A stretch of 64,000 bases of DNA from Actinomycetales bacterium (GCA_016710385.1 JADJVX010000022.1:62001-126000), one strand, 5' to 3'; positions 1 through 9,235 are shown, counted from the first letter of the stretch. Numbers and translations are program-made. The notes: generated by a model not told the origin, from the letters alone.

Positions 1-767
1 GCCGTCACCTGCCCGGCCGCCCCCAGACCGCCCGGTATGCCGTTCCCACCCGGGCCAGCCGTTCCTCCCGGACCGGTCGCCGCGCCCGCACCAGCCTGAG
101 CACCCGGGGCCGCCGGATTCCCCCCAGCGCCGCCCGGACCCTGGCCGGACGGCATACCTGCGGGGCGAGAACCCGTGCCGTCGCCGCCCCGGAACCCACC
201 ACCGAACCCACCCAGACACGTGCCGTTGGTCGGCTGCGTGACCTGGATGCTGGCCGCGTCGATGGGACCACCGAGCGCGCCATCGACCGAGCCGCCGGTC
301 GGGCCGCCCGAGGGCGCGACTGCCGTCGGCCCGCCTGCCGACGCAGCGCGGACGACGACACAGGATCCAACGGTGACGTCGGCGAGTTTCCCCGCCGCGA
401 CACGGGTGAGAGCCGTCGTCGAGGTGACCGTGACCGCGGTCTGTTTCGTCGTGGATTGCACCTGAAGCACACGCCCATCGACGGCCGCGATGAGCCCACT
501 GACTGCGGGCGTGCGCTGGCGCGTCGACGGGGTCGCAGCACCCGTGGGCGCGCCGGCTGCCCCACCGAGAGTGGGCGCCGGGGTTGCAGTGCCGGTCGCT
601 GCGGGCGCGCCACAGGCCGCCAGCAGCCCGGTGACGAGCACGCCGAGGGCTGCGGTCCACCACGCCTGGCCCACCCGGGGCGTCGAGCCGGGGGTCAGGT
701 ATGCCGGTCCGGTCGCAGCCTTGCTCGGCCGGATCTGGATGTGGGCAGCATCGGGACGACGGGTCAT
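1..767 (-). CDS. Gly/Ala-rich lipoprotein with DUF5666-like core (partial, runs off the left edge)
   Basis: The reading frame is open from ATG at 767 to the window edge (255 codons seen, no stop). A hydrophobic segment ends in a lipobox, LLAAC, with the modifiable cysteine near residue 52, so it is probably an exported lipoprotein. After a Thr/Pro/Ala-rich linker, residues about 88-140 form a small beta-rich stretch (VSGLIAAVDGRVLQVQS...) like the repeats of DUF5666-type proteins; then comes a Gly-rich tail. It starts 2 bases after the permease stop, so it is the fourth gene of the MacAB-like operon. The tail contains two copies of the GTATGCCG octamer (read as GMP and GIP). Role unknown; possibly an accessory surface protein of the exporter. 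Confidence 0.7.
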   Translation of the reverse strand, partial: MTRRPDAAHIQIRPSKAATGPAYLTPGSTPRVGQAWWTAALGVLVTGLLAACGAPAATGTATPAPTLGGAAGAPTGAATPSTRQRTPAVSGLIAAVDGRVLQVQSTTKQTAVTVTSTTALTRVAAGKLADVTVGSCVVVRAASAGGPTAVAPSGGPTGGSVDGALGGPIDAASIQVTQPTNGTCLGGFGGGFRGGDGTGSRPAGMPSGQGPGGAGGNPAAPGAQAGAGAATGPGGTAGPGGNGIPGGLGAAGQVT

Positions 768-769
768 CG

Positions 770-2023
770 CTACTCGCTTCTCAGTGCTTCGATCGGTGCC
801 AGCCGAGCGGCCCGGCTGGCAGGGTAGACGCCGGCTCCGATGCCGATGGCCAGGGATACTCCCAAGGCCGCACCGGCAGCCAGCGGCGAGATCGTCACCG
901 GTTGACCGATCCAGCCAGGCAAAACTGCGGCTCCCAACAACCCGAGCGCCAGCCCCGCGACGCCGCCGACGAGACCGAGCATGCTCGCCTCGACCAGGAA
1001 CTGGCGCAGGATCACCGACGGGGTCGCCCCGAGGGCCTTGCGCAGCCCGATTTCCCGCACCCGTTCGGTGACTGAGACGAGCATGATGTTCATGACGCCG
1101 ATTCCCCCGACGAGCAGCGAGATGGCCGCGATTCCCGCGAGCAGCACGGTCAGCACCCGGGTGATGGTCGTGGCGCTCTCGACGATCGCCTGCTGACTGC
1201 TCACGGAGAAGTCCATCGTCGCCGCCGTGACCCCGTGCGCGGCCAGGAGGATCTTCGTCGTCTGCTGGTAGGCCGCCGACAAGCTGGCTTGGTCCCGCCC
1301 TTCGATGTAGATCGTCGACACGGCCCGTGGGTTGGCCGTCGTGGACAGCCGGCTCGCGTAGGTCGACTGCGGCAGGACCGCGAGATCGTCCTGGTCGCCG
1401 CCGGCCGTCGACCCTTCCGCGGTCAACAACCCGATGACGGTGAGGTTCTGACCACCCAGGGTGACCAGCTGCCCCACCGGGGATCTGCCACCGAGCCCGC
1501 CGCCACTGGACACACCGAACAACTGGGTGGCCGTCGTCTGCCCGAGCACGACGACCGGGCTCTCGGCCGCCACCTCCGCTGCGGTGAAGAAGCGGCCCTC
1601 ACTCACCGACCGGGCCCGCACCTGGACCCACTCGGGCGTCGTCCCCACGGCGGTGGTTGTCCAGTTCGCCGTGCCGGCCAGCACGCTGAGCGAGGACTGG
1701 GAGGTCGGCGCCACCCTGGCGATGTCGGGGGCCGCAACCGGGTCGGCCAGCACCGCTGCGTCATCCATGGTCAGGGTGGTCGCGGTCCCCCGACCTCCAC
1801 GCACCCCCGCCGACGACGTCGCGCTTCCCGGAGTCACGATGAGCAGGTTGGATCCCAGCTTGTTGATCTGATCGGTCACCTTGGACTGCGCGCCCTGCCC
1901 GAGACCGACCGTGAGCATCACCGCGGCGATGCCGATGAGGATGCCCAGCACGGTGAGCAGAGAGCGCATCCGCCGGGTCCGCAATGCCCCGTATGCCGTC
2001 CGAACGGTCTCCAACCAGCTCAT
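770..2023 (-). CDS. MacB-like ABC transporter permease (FtsX domain)
   Basis: A 417-residue membrane protein with the MacB layout: one TM helix near residues 19-41, a large extracytoplasmic domain (about 45-280), then three C-terminal TM helices in an FtsX-type permease domain. The motif GVMNIMLVSVTERVREIGLRKALGA after the second helix is the conserved FtsX coupling region. Its ATG overlaps the ATPase stop by 4 bases, so it is translationally coupled to the ATPase. With the adaptor and ATPase it should form an ATP-driven extrusion system for peptides, lipids or drugs; the substrate cannot be read from sequence. Confidence 0.9.
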   Translation of the reverse strand: MSWLETVRTAYGALRTRRMRSLLTVLGILIGIAAVMLTVGLGQGAQSKVTDQINKLGSNLLIVTPGSATSSAGVRGGRGTATTLTMDDAAVLADPVAAPDIARVAPTSQSSLSVLAGTANWTTTAVGTTPEWVQVRARSVSEGRFFTAAEVAAESPVVVLGQTTATQLFGVSSGGGLGGRSPVGQLVTLGGQNLTVIGLLTAEGSTAGGDQDDLAVLPQSTYASRLSTTANPRAVSTIYIEGRDQASLSAAYQQTTKILLAAHGVTAATMDFSVSSQQAIVESATTITRVLTVLLAGIAAISLLVGGIGVMNIMLVSVTERVREIGLRKALGATPSVILRQFLVEASMLGLVGGVAGLALGLLGAAVLPGWIGQPVTISPLAAGAALGVSLAIGIGAGVYPASRAARLAPIEALRSE

Positions 2024-2769
2024 ACGCGCACCTCGCTGATCGCCCCGTCACGCATGACGACGACCCGACGCGCTTGGTCGGCGACGTCGTGTTCGTGGGT
2101 GATGATGACAATGGTCCGACCCTGGTCGTGCAGGTCACCGAAGAGGGCCAGGACCTCCGCCGTCGAGGCCGAATCGAGGTTGCCGGTTGGCTCGTCGGCG
2201 AGGATGAGATCCGGTTCGGTGACCAGGGCGCGGGCCACCGACACCCGCTGCTGTTGCCCACCGGACAACTCGTTGGGCCGATGGTCGACCCGGTCGGCCA
2301 GCCCCACCCGATCTAGGGCGGCGCGGGCCCGGGCTCGGCGCTCGGGACCGGACACCCCGGCATACACGAGAGGCAGCTCAACGTTGCGCTGAGCCGTCAA
2401 GCCGGGCAAGAGGTTGAAGGACTGGAAGACGAAGCCGATCCGCTGGTTGCGCACGTGGGCCAACTCCTGCTCGCCCATGCCGGCGACATCGACCCCCGCG
2501 AGCCGGTAGCTGCCGGCCGTCGGGACGTCGAGGCATCCGATGATGTGCATGAGTGTCGACTTGCCCGAACCGGAAGGCCCCATGATCGCGACGTAGTCGC
2601 CGGCGAGCACCTGCAGGTCGATCCCGCGCACCGCATCGACCTGCAAGCTGCCGCTCTGATAGGTCTTGCGGACTCCGCGCAGGTCCAGCAGCACCTCGCG
2701 CGGCTCGGGGTCTGGCGCCACCCCCTGGTATGCCGGTTGGTCACCGAAGATCGCCTCCGGGAGAGTCAC
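2020..2769 (-). CDS. ABC transporter ATP-binding protein, MacB/LolD type
   Basis: A 249-residue ATPase with Walker A GPSGSGKST at 64-72, Q-loop VFQSFNLLPG near 114-123, signature LSGGQ at 168-172 and Walker B LILADEP at 188-194 followed by TGNLDS. These are the hallmarks of the LolD/MacB ATPase branch. It overlaps both neighbours by 4 bases (adaptor upstream, permease downstream), so the three genes form one tightly coupled operon. Confidence 0.95.
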   Translation of the reverse strand: MTLPEAIFGDQPAYQGVAPDPEPREVLLDLRGVRKTYQSGSLQVDAVRGIDLQVLAGDYVAIMGPSGSGKSTLMHIIGCLDVPTAGSYRLAGVDVAGMGEQELAHVRNQRIGFVFQSFNLLPGLTAQRNVELPLVYAGVSGPERRARARAALDRVGLADRVDHRPNELSGGQQQRVSVARALVTEPDLILADEPTGNLDSASTAEVLALFGDLHDQGRTIVIITHEHDVADQARRVVVMRDGAISEVRV

Positions 2770-3986
2770 TGGCCACCGCCCGGAGCGCCCGCAGGGGCAC
2801 CGCCCCCGGGGACTCCACTGCCCTGACCGGCCCCCGACCCGGTGCCGCGAGTGCGCGTGCCGGTGCTTCCGGAGCCGCCGCCGGTTCCGAATCCGGTCGC
2901 AGACTCCACGACGACCTGGTCGCCTTCGGCGACACCCGCAGTGACCTGGGTGAGGGCCCCCTGGACCATGCCCAGCTGCACCGGCACGACCACCTGCTGA
3001 CCGTCGACGACTTTGACGACCGTGGTCTGCCCGGCTGCGGTCCGGATGGCGCCAGTGGGCACGGTGAGGGCATCGGTCACCTCACGGACGATGATGGCCA
3101 CCGTGGCGGTCGCACCGGCATACAAGCCCGGCGGTGACCCGGTGACCGCGATGGTCACCGGGAAGCTGGCCACCCCGTTACTGGTCGTCGCGATGACCCC
3201 GACCGTGGACACCGTGCCGAAGACCGGTTGGCGAGCTCCGGTCGGAGTGATCTGGGCCTGCAGCCCCGGCTTGATCGAGGCCAGGTCGGCCGAGGACACC
3301 GACGTCGCGACCGTCCACGCACCGGTCGAGATGACGACGACCTGCGCGTTGGAGGCGGTTGCCGCGTTGCCGCCGGCCGCGCCGCCACCGGCCGCGTTGC
3401 CGCTGTTGCCGCTGTTGCCGCTGGAGCCAGAACCGGATGTCGTCCCGCCGCCGCTCACCTGGTCTCCCACGGTGACGTTGACCGCCGCGACGGTGCCGTC
3501 GATCGGCGAGGTGAGGGTGGCGCTGGCGAGTGCGGTCCGGGCGGTGGCGAGCCGGGCATTGGCTGCCGCGACCTGAGAATTCGCCGCGGCCAGTGTTGTG
3601 GCCGTGGCAGTGCCGCTCGCTTTCGCGCTGCTCAGGGACGCCGCCGCCGAGTTCGCGTTGGCCTGAGCCAGGTCCAGCGCGTTCTGCAGATCAGTCGGGT
3701 CGATGGTGGCCAGCGGCTGCCCGGCGACGACCGCGTCGCCGACCTTGACGTTGACGGCGGTCACTGCACCGGGGGAGGTAAATCGGACGGCCGATTGCAC
3801 CTTGGGGTTGATCGTCCCGGACGCACTGACCGACTGGCTGAGCGTCGAGGTGCCCACCGTGACGATGCTCTGCTGGGTGGCCGTCGACACGGCTGGACTT
3901 CGTCGAATCCACCACAGCGCCAGAATGGCGAGGATTGCGAGGCAGCCAAACACCAGGTAGGTCCGACGCGAGCGCATCCAGGTCAT
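2766..3986 (-). CDS. HlyD/MacA-like periplasmic adaptor protein
   Basis: A 406-residue protein with an N-terminal signal anchor (about residues 9-27), a biotinyl-lipoyl-like half motif (PGAVTAVNVKVGDAVVAGQPLA), an Ala-rich helical hairpin (about 95-170), the second lipoyl half (SPIDGTVAAVNVTVGDQV), then beta-barrel and C-terminal domains. Gly/Ser/Asn-rich inserts interrupt the lipoyl and C-terminal parts. First gene of the efflux operon; the 87 bp to the divergent methyltransferase must hold both promoters. Known role of the family: adaptor linking an ABC permease to its substrate path; in a Gram-positive it may guide substrates to the wall. Confidence 0.9.
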   Translation of the reverse strand: MTWMRSRRTYLVFGCLAILAILALWWIRRSPAVSTATQQSIVTVGTSTLSQSVSASGTINPKVQSAVRFTSPGAVTAVNVKVGDAVVAGQPLATIDPTDLQNALDLAQANANSAAASLSSAKASGTATATTLAAANSQVAAANARLATARTALASATLTSPIDGTVAAVNVTVGDQVSGGGTTSGSGSSGNSGNSGNAAGGGAAGGNAATASNAQVVVISTGAWTVATSVSSADLASIKPGLQAQITPTGARQPVFGTVSTVGVIATTSNGVASFPVTIAVTGSPPGLYAGATATVAIIVREVTDALTVPTGAIRTAAGQTTVVKVVDGQQVVVPVQLGMVQGALTQVTAGVAEGDQVVVESATGFGTGGGSGSTGTRTRGTGSGAGQGSGVPGGGAPAGAPGGGQ

Positions 3987-4073
3987 ATCAGCACAGTCGA
4001 TGCCCGCAACCTGTTGGGTATCGGGGCACAGGCTGTGGAAACGCTGTGCGTCGCACGACGGCGAGCGAGCAGA

Positions 4074-4709
4074 ATGGCGACCATGGACTCGCGCGGATGG
4101 GACGACCGGTATGCCGCCTCCGAGCTGATCTGGTCGGCCGGCCCCAACGCAACGGTTGCCGAGCTGACCGCCGACCTACCGCCTGGGCGAGCACTGGATC
4201 TGGCCGCCGGTGAGGGCCGCAACGCGATCTGGCTCGCCGAGCGAGGGTGGGATGCCACGGCCGTCGACTTCTCCTCGGTCGCGATGGAACGCGCCCGCCG
4301 GATCGGCACCGAACGCCTCGGCGCAGCTGCTGCGGGCCGGCTGACAACCGTCGCGGCCGACGTCCTGGAGTGGGCGGCGAGCGGCACGGCATACGACCTC
4401 GTGCTGGTGATCTTCCTGCATCTGACGGCTGCCCAACGCCGGGGCGTCCACCGGCGGGCCGCCGACGCCCTGGCCCCCGGCGGGATGCTCCTCGTGCTCG
4501 CGCACGACCGGTCCAACCTCGACGGCGGGGTCGGCGGCCCGCAGGACCCCGCGATCCTGCCCACTCCCGAGGAGATCGTCGGTGACCTGGCCGGCATACC
4601 GGGTCTGCTGGTGGACCGCTCCGAGGTGATCTTGCGTCCGGTGGTGACCGACGACGGTGAGCGGATGGCGCGGGACTGCCTGGTCGTCGCCCACCGGCGT
4701 CGCGGCTGA
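4074..4709 (+). CDS. Class I SAM-dependent methyltransferase
   Basis: 211 residues from ATG 4074 (ATG 4083 is an equally good start giving 208). The SAM motif I is ALDLAAGEGRNAIWLA (about residues 42-57), followed by an acidic strand end (AVDFS), and a post-II region DLVLVIFLHL. This is the Methyltransf_25/tellurite-resistance-like class; the substrate is unknown. It diverges from the MacAB-like operon. The reading frame stays open upstream to 3228 only because of high GC, antisense to the adaptor gene; that extension is not real. Confidence 0.85.
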   Translation: MATMDSRGWDDRYAASELIWSAGPNATVAELTADLPPGRALDLAAGEGRNAIWLAERGWDATAVDFSSVAMERARRIGTERLGAAAAGRLTTVAADVLEWAASGTAYDLVLVIFLHLTAAQRRGVHRRAADALAPGGMLLVLAHDRSNLDGGVGGPQDPAILPTPEEIVGDLAGIPGLLVDRSEVILRPVVTDDGERMARDCLVVAHRRRG

Positions 4710-5016
4710 AAAGCGGCCTTCGCCCGGTTACCACCACACCGCCATCTCATTCTCTGAGATTTCCGGTCAGATTCGAAAGAATTCTCAACATCCCTGTCAT
4801 GGATCGCGTCCCACCTCGTCTCCTCATCACGCTGGTTCCAACCTGACCGCAGGGGTACGCCCCGGGGGACGCGGGGGGGGAGGTTGGAGCACGCGAATGG
4901 TCCGGAGGATTCGGAGGGGATTCGCCGGGCCGGTATGCGCACGGAAGTGGACAGGCGGGAGGCGTCAAGCCCCCCGCCAGTCCCATTTCTGGGCATCGTC
5001 ACCGCCTCGAGGGCCG
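4710..5016. other. Intergenic region between convergent genes
   Basis: About 300 bp between the methyltransferase and the convergent SDR gene. The first third is less GC-rich (4740-4850). There is a short G run at 4873-4882 and a one-mismatch variant of the octamer (GGTATGCG) at 4933. I see no gene, and no clear hairpin terminator. Confidence 0.5.
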
Positions 5017-5817
5017 CTATGTGGTCGCTCTCAACGCTCGCCGATACAGGGGACCAGCCAGCCGCTTGCCCCAGGAGAGCACCCGCCCCATCGCGTCGGT
5101 CAGCACGAGAAACCGCCCGGCCTCGACCGCCCTCATCGCTCGCCGCACGATGACCTCGGGAGTAGCGCGCGCCCCGTCGACATAGTGGCGCGCGGCAGCC
5201 AGCGCAGCGGGGTCGGCGCTGCGCATCGAGTTGGCGATGTTCGTCCGGACGAAATAGGGACAGACGACCGACACCTGTATGCCGTGCGGCGCGAGTTCGT
5301 GGCGCAGCGTCTCCGACAGCGCGACGACACCCGCCTTGCTCACGTTGTAGGACGCCATGCTCGGAGCGTGAACAAGCCCTGCCACCGAGGCGACGTTGAC
5401 GATCGTGCCGCCGCGCTGCACGCGCAGGAGCGGGAGCGCCGATCGGCAGCCGCGGACCACGCCGAGCAGGTTGATGTCGAGCACCCGATGCCACTCGTCC
5501 ATATCGATGAGGTCGAGGCGACCGCCGGCCGCCACCCCCGCATTGTTGACGAGCACGTCGAGCCCGCCCCAGGTCTGCTGCACCCACTCCATGGCCGCTG
5601 CCCAGTCCTCGTCCCGGGTGACGTCGAGCAGTCGATACGTCGCGCCGTCCGGGAGGAGTCCGGCGGGGACATCATCCGGCGCGATGCGGTCGGTGGCCAG
5701 GACGCGGTGGCCTCGCACGGCATACCAGCGCACGAACTCCAGCCCGAGACCGGACGCCGCCCCCGTCACCAGCACCCGCCGCGGCGCGCGGCTGCTGTCC
5801 TGCGGGTGTGCGGCCAT
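5017..5817 (-). CDS. SDR family oxidoreductase
   Basis: 266 residues of a classical short-chain dehydrogenase: cofactor motif TGAASGLG at 18-25, NNAG at 91-94, catalytic Ser about 144 and the Y157-x3-K161 pair. The acidic residue after beta-2 (ATDR) suggests NAD(H) preference. The long C-terminal part (PEVIVRRAMRAVEAGRFLVLTD) is typical of actinobacterial SDRs acting on lipids or ketones. Divergent from the next gene across 131 bp. Confidence 0.9.
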   Translation of the reverse strand: MAAHPQDSSRAPRRVLVTGAASGLGLEFVRWYAVRGHRVLATDRIAPDDVPAGLLPDGATYRLLDVTRDEDWAAAMEWVQQTWGGLDVLVNNAGVAAGGRLDLIDMDEWHRVLDINLLGVVRGCRSALPLLRVQRGGTIVNVASVAGLVHAPSMASYNVSKAGVVALSETLRHELAPHGIQVSVVCPYFVRTNIANSMRSADPAALAAARHYVDGARATPEVIVRRAMRAVEAGRFLVLTDAMGRVLSWGKRLAGPLYRRALRATT

Positions 5818-5948
5818 GGGCGGACCCTACCGCGCAGCGTGACCCGGAGCCTGCCCCGGAAGCCGGTCGCCGGAGCCGGTCGTCGGAGACGAGGGGCAGC
5901 GCGGGCACCGAGAGCGCCCACCGATCAGAGCCCCGATAACCTGACGGG

Positions 5949-7301
5949 ATGACCAACGGCGTGACCAACGGCGTGACCAACCGCTCGGATCGTGAGTTCG
6001 ACATCGTCCTGTTCGGCGCGACAGGCTTCGTCGGGCGGCTCACCGCGGCCTACCTCGCCGAGCACGCCGGTCACGAAGTGCGCATCGCGCTGGCCGGCCG
6101 CGACCGACGGCGGCTCGAGGCGCTGCGCCGGCAACTGCCCCGCGGTGCCAGTGAGTGGGGCATCGTCGAGGCCGACGCCACCGAACCCACGACACTCGCT
6201 GCCATCGCCGCCCGCGCCCGGGTGGTGGCCACCACCGTCGGCCCGTATGCCGTGCTCGGCATGCCGTTGGTGGAGGCGTGCGCGAGCGCCGGGACGCACT
6301 ACTGCGACCTCACCGGCGAGTTGCTCTTCGTGCGGGAGAGCATCGACACCTGGCACGCCACCGCCGTCGACACCGGCGCGCGGATCGTGCATGCCTGTGG
6401 CTTCGATTCGATCCCCTCCGATCTCGGCGTCCTCGTCACGGCTGACCGAGTCGCGGCTGACGGCGAGGGCGAGTTGACCCGTACGACCCTCGCGGTGCGC
6501 TCGCTCAAGGGCGGCATCAGCGGCGGCACGATCGACTCGCTGCGCCAGCAGACGATCATCGCGCGGCGTGAGCCGGCGGTCCGCACGATCCTCGCCGACC
6601 CCTATGCGCTCAGCCCCGACCGGATGGCCGAGCCCTCCTCACCGCGGGTCGACGACGGGCCCGCGCCGGCGACCGGTGCGGTGGCGCGCGCGTGGGGACA
6701 GGTGACCGGAGTCGTGGCCGCGGCGCGCAAGCGGATCCCCGTCGAGCGCGACCCACAGACCGGACGCTGGACCGGCCCCTTCGTCATGGGGCCCTTCAAT
6801 GCCCGCATCGTCCGGCGCAGCAATGCCCTGTCGCAGTGGCGCTACGGACGGGCCTTCCGCTATCGCGAGGTGGTCGATTTCGGTTCTGCCGCAACGGCCC
6901 CCGTGTTGGCCGGCGGGATGGCCGCCGGAGCGGCCGGGCTGGTCGCCGCGATGTCGTTCGACACCTCACGCGCGGTCGTCGACCGACTGCTGCCCAAGCC
7001 CGGCGAGGGGCCGACCGAGGAAGCCCGGGCGGCCGGGCGCTTCCGGCTGGTCATCTCGACTCGCACCTCGACGGGCGCCGACTACCTGACCCGGGTCGGC
7101 GCCGACTATGACCCGGGGTATGACGGCACCGCCGTGATGCTCGGCGAATCGGCGCTCGCGCTGGCATTCGACGAGGATCGGCTGCCGGCCGCGGCCGGCG
7201 TGCTCACTCCCGCAACGGGCCTCGGTATGCCGTTGGTCCAGCGCCTGCGCGAGCGCGGCTTCAGCTTCGACTGCGACCGCGGGGTGCTCGCCGCGGGCTG
7301 A
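5949..7301 (+). CDS. Saccharopine dehydrogenase-like / trans-acting enoyl reductase family protein
   Basis: 450 residues. After a repeated N-terminus (MTNGVTNGVTN), a Rossmann motif FGATGFVGR lies near residue 22, then AGRD and a C-terminal region with a hydrophobic segment (AGGMAAGAAGLVAAMSF). This matches the family of mycobacterial trans-acting enoyl reductases (Rv2449c/Rv2953 type), which reduce unsaturated lipid chains bound to polyketide synthases; no PKS is present here, so the substrate is open. The two in-frame N-terminal repeats mean the true start could be either ATG (5949 or 5961 region). Confidence 0.8.
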   Translation: MTNGVTNGVTNRSDREFDIVLFGATGFVGRLTAAYLAEHAGHEVRIALAGRDRRRLEALRRQLPRGASEWGIVEADATEPTTLAAIAARARVVATTVGPYAVLGMPLVEACASAGTHYCDLTGELLFVRESIDTWHATAVDTGARIVHACGFDSIPSDLGVLVTADRVAADGEGELTRTTLAVRSLKGGISGGTIDSLRQQTIIARREPAVRTILADPYALSPDRMAEPSSPRVDDGPAPATGAVARAWGQVTGVVAAARKRIPVERDPQTGRWTGPFVMGPFNARIVRRSNALSQWRYGRAFRYREVVDFGSAATAPVLAGGMAAGAAGLVAAMSFDTSRAVVDRLLPKPGEGPTEEARAAGRFRLVISTRTSTGADYLTRVGADYDPGYDGTAVMLGESALALAFDEDRLPAAAGVLTPATGLGMPLVQRLRERGFSFDCDRGVLAAG

Positions 7302-7336
7302 GCCTCGACCACGATCGTGTCGGGAGGACCCCGCGA

Positions 7337-9112
7337 TCAGCGGCGGTGGACGCGCGCTTCCCAGGGGAGCAGGTGACCCCACGGCATACCCGCCTGATCG
7401 CGACCGTCTGTCAGGTCGCGCGAGGCCGCTTGATCTCGCGAGCCTGCCTGGGCCGGCATACCGGTCCGAGCCGCGACGGTGGCCTCACCGGGCGCACTGG
7501 CCAACACGGTCTCCGAGCCCTCCCAACCCTCCGGCAGCTCGACGTCGACGGCGTCGTCGCTGAGGTTGGCCACGACGAGCAGTTCCCGCGGCGCATCCGG
7601 ATCGAGGGCTGCCTCGGCGGGCACGCGGCGCAGGAAGGCGAACACCCGCGGGTGCTCGGGCAGCAGCAGCGTGAAGTCGCCGTCGACCATGAGCGGCTCC
7701 TCGCGGCGCAGCCGGATGAGTCGCTGGTAGTGAGCGAACACCGAGTCAGGGTCCTGGACCTGCGCGGCCGCATTGATCGTCGGATAGTTGGGGTTGACCG
7801 GCAGCCACGGCGTCCCGGTCGTGAACCCGGCGTGCGGCGACGCGTCCCACTGCATGGGGGTGCGGGCGTGGTCGCGGCTCTGGACGTTGACCGCCGCGAG
7901 GACCTGCTCGAACGGCATACCGGCAGCGAGCGCCTCGCGCGACCAGTTGCGCGACTCGACGTCGTCGAGGTCGGCGAGGTCGGTGAACGGGTAGTTCGTC
8001 ATCCCGAGTTCCTCGCCCTGGTAGACGTAGGGCGTGCCCCGCTGCAGGTGCAGCACCGTGGCCAGGGCCTTCGCAGACGCGATCCGGTATGCCGGGTTGC
8101 GGCTTCCGTAGCGCGAGACCGGCCGGGGCTGGTCGTGGTTGCACCAGTAGAGGGAGTTCCAGCCGACCTCGGCCAAACCCGTCTGCCAGTGGGCGAGAAC
8201 GCGTTTGAGCGCGACGAGGTCGACGGGCCGGATGTCGTAGCGGCCGGCAGGACCGTGGTCGACCCCCATGTGTTCGAACTGGAAGACCATGTCGAACTCA
8301 CCGCGTGCGGGGTCGGTGAACAACTGCGCGTCGGACACCGTGGCCGCAGGGCACTCGCCGACGGTGATGATCGGGGTCTGGCGATCGCCCCACGCCTTCG
8401 CCGCGAGCTCCTGGACGAACTCGTGAATCCGCGGCCCGTTGGCATAGCCGCCGGTGCCGTCCGGGTGCAGCTGCTTGGACACCAGGTTGATGACGTCGAA
8501 CCGGAAGCCGTCGACGCCGCGCGCCAGCCACCAGCGCAGCATGTCGGCGACGGCCGCGCGCACGTCGGGGTTTTCCCAGTTGAGATCGGGTTGCTTGGGG
8601 TCGAATAGGTGCAGGTAGTACTCCCCGGTGGCCGCATCGGGAGCCCACGCCGGCCCGCTGAAGAACGCCGTCCAGTCGGTTGGCTCGGCGCCCGGCTCGC
8701 CCATCGTCCGGCCCGCGCGCGGCGGTCGCCACCAATACCAATCGCGCTTGGGATTGGTCGTGTCCGACCGTGATTCGACGAACCAGGGGTGCTCGTCGCT
8801 CGTGTGGTTGACGACGATGTCGATGACGAGTTTCATTCCGCGAGAGTGCAATTCAGCGATGAGCCGGTCGACATCGGCCAATGTCCCAAAGAGTGGGTCG
8901 ACATCGCGGTAGTCGCTGATGTCATAGCCGTTGTCGGCCTGCGGCGAGGGATAGAACGGCGACACCCAGAGCACGTCCGCGCCGAGGGCGTGGATATGGT
9001 CCAGCCGGTCAATGAGGCCGGGCAGGTCGCCGATCCCGTCACCGTTGCCGTCGGCGAAGCTGCGCGGATACACCTGGTAGACCACCGATGTCTTCCACCA
9101 CGGCTCGGTCAC
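7337..9112 (-). CDS. GH13 alpha-glucosidase / oligo-1,6-glucosidase
   Basis: 591 residues with the GH13 (beta/alpha)8 motifs: DIVVNH (98-103), nucleophile D206 in DGFRFDV, acid/base E253 in TVGECP and D327 in NHDQPR. The N-terminus WWKTSVVYQVYPRSFAD is typical of oligo-1,6-glucosidase/trehalulose-type enzymes, which hydrolyse alpha-glucosidic bonds of short cytoplasmic oligosaccharides. The C-terminal domain carries an unusual polar insert (SRDQAASRDLTDGRDQAG) just before the end. A LacI-type palindrome lies 80 bp upstream, suggesting sugar-responsive repression. No sugar transporter is next to it in this window. Confidence 0.93.
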   Translation of the reverse strand: MTEPWWKTSVVYQVYPRSFADGNGDGIGDLPGLIDRLDHIHALGADVLWVSPFYPSPQADNGYDISDYRDVDPLFGTLADVDRLIAELHSRGMKLVIDIVVNHTSDEHPWFVESRSDTTNPKRDWYWWRPPRAGRTMGEPGAEPTDWTAFFSGPAWAPDAATGEYYLHLFDPKQPDLNWENPDVRAAVADMLRWWLARGVDGFRFDVINLVSKQLHPDGTGGYANGPRIHEFVQELAAKAWGDRQTPIITVGECPAATVSDAQLFTDPARGEFDMVFQFEHMGVDHGPAGRYDIRPVDLVALKRVLAHWQTGLAEVGWNSLYWCNHDQPRPVSRYGSRNPAYRIASAKALATVLHLQRGTPYVYQGEELGMTNYPFTDLADLDDVESRNWSREALAAGMPFEQVLAAVNVQSRDHARTPMQWDASPHAGFTTGTPWLPVNPNYPTINAAAQVQDPDSVFAHYQRLIRLRREEPLMVDGDFTLLLPEHPRVFAFLRRVPAEAALDPDAPRELLVVANLSDDAVDVELPEGWEGSETVLASAPGEATVAARTGMPAQAGSRDQAASRDLTDGRDQAGMPWGHLLPWEARVHRR

Positions 9113-9126
9113 TGCGCCACCCTCCT

Positions 9127-9190
9127 GGACTGGGGTTGTTGTGCTGGGGTTGTTGTGCTGGGGTGCTGAGCTGGGGTTGCTGTGCTGAGG
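9127..9190. repeat. Short tandem repeat GGGGTTGTTGTGCT-like
   Basis: Between the alpha-glucosidase start and the Amidase_2 gene, a degenerate 10-14 bp unit (GGGGTTGTTGTGCT and shorter forms) repeats about four to five times. It lies in the 5' leader/promoter region of the alpha-glucosidase on the minus strand. Length variation here could alter the leader. Confidence 0.6.
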
Positions 9191-9207
9191 TGCAGAAAGC
9201 GCTTACA
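9191..9207. promoter_or_regulatory. LacI-family operator-like palindrome (AAGCGCTT core)
   Basis: The perfect octamer palindrome AAGCGCTT at 9197-9204 sits in AGAAAGCGCTTACA, close to the LacI/GalR-family operator pattern with a central CG. It lies upstream of the minus-strand alpha-glucosidase and 32 bp before the amidase ATG, a sensible place for control of the glucosidase. The regulator itself is not in the window. Confidence 0.5.
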
Positions 9208-9235
9208 TCGCACCTTCGTCGATAGCCTGGCAGAC

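Noticed and set aside
5..613. 202-residue Arg-rich minus-strand ORF
   Set aside because: It is a shadow of the lipoprotein gene in another frame; its composition (Arg, Pro, Ser) is typical of out-of-frame high-GC DNA.
3228..4073. Long N-terminal extension of the methyltransferase
   Set aside because: The extension is antisense to the adaptor gene and has no domain; the SAM domain starts after the ATG at 4074/4083.
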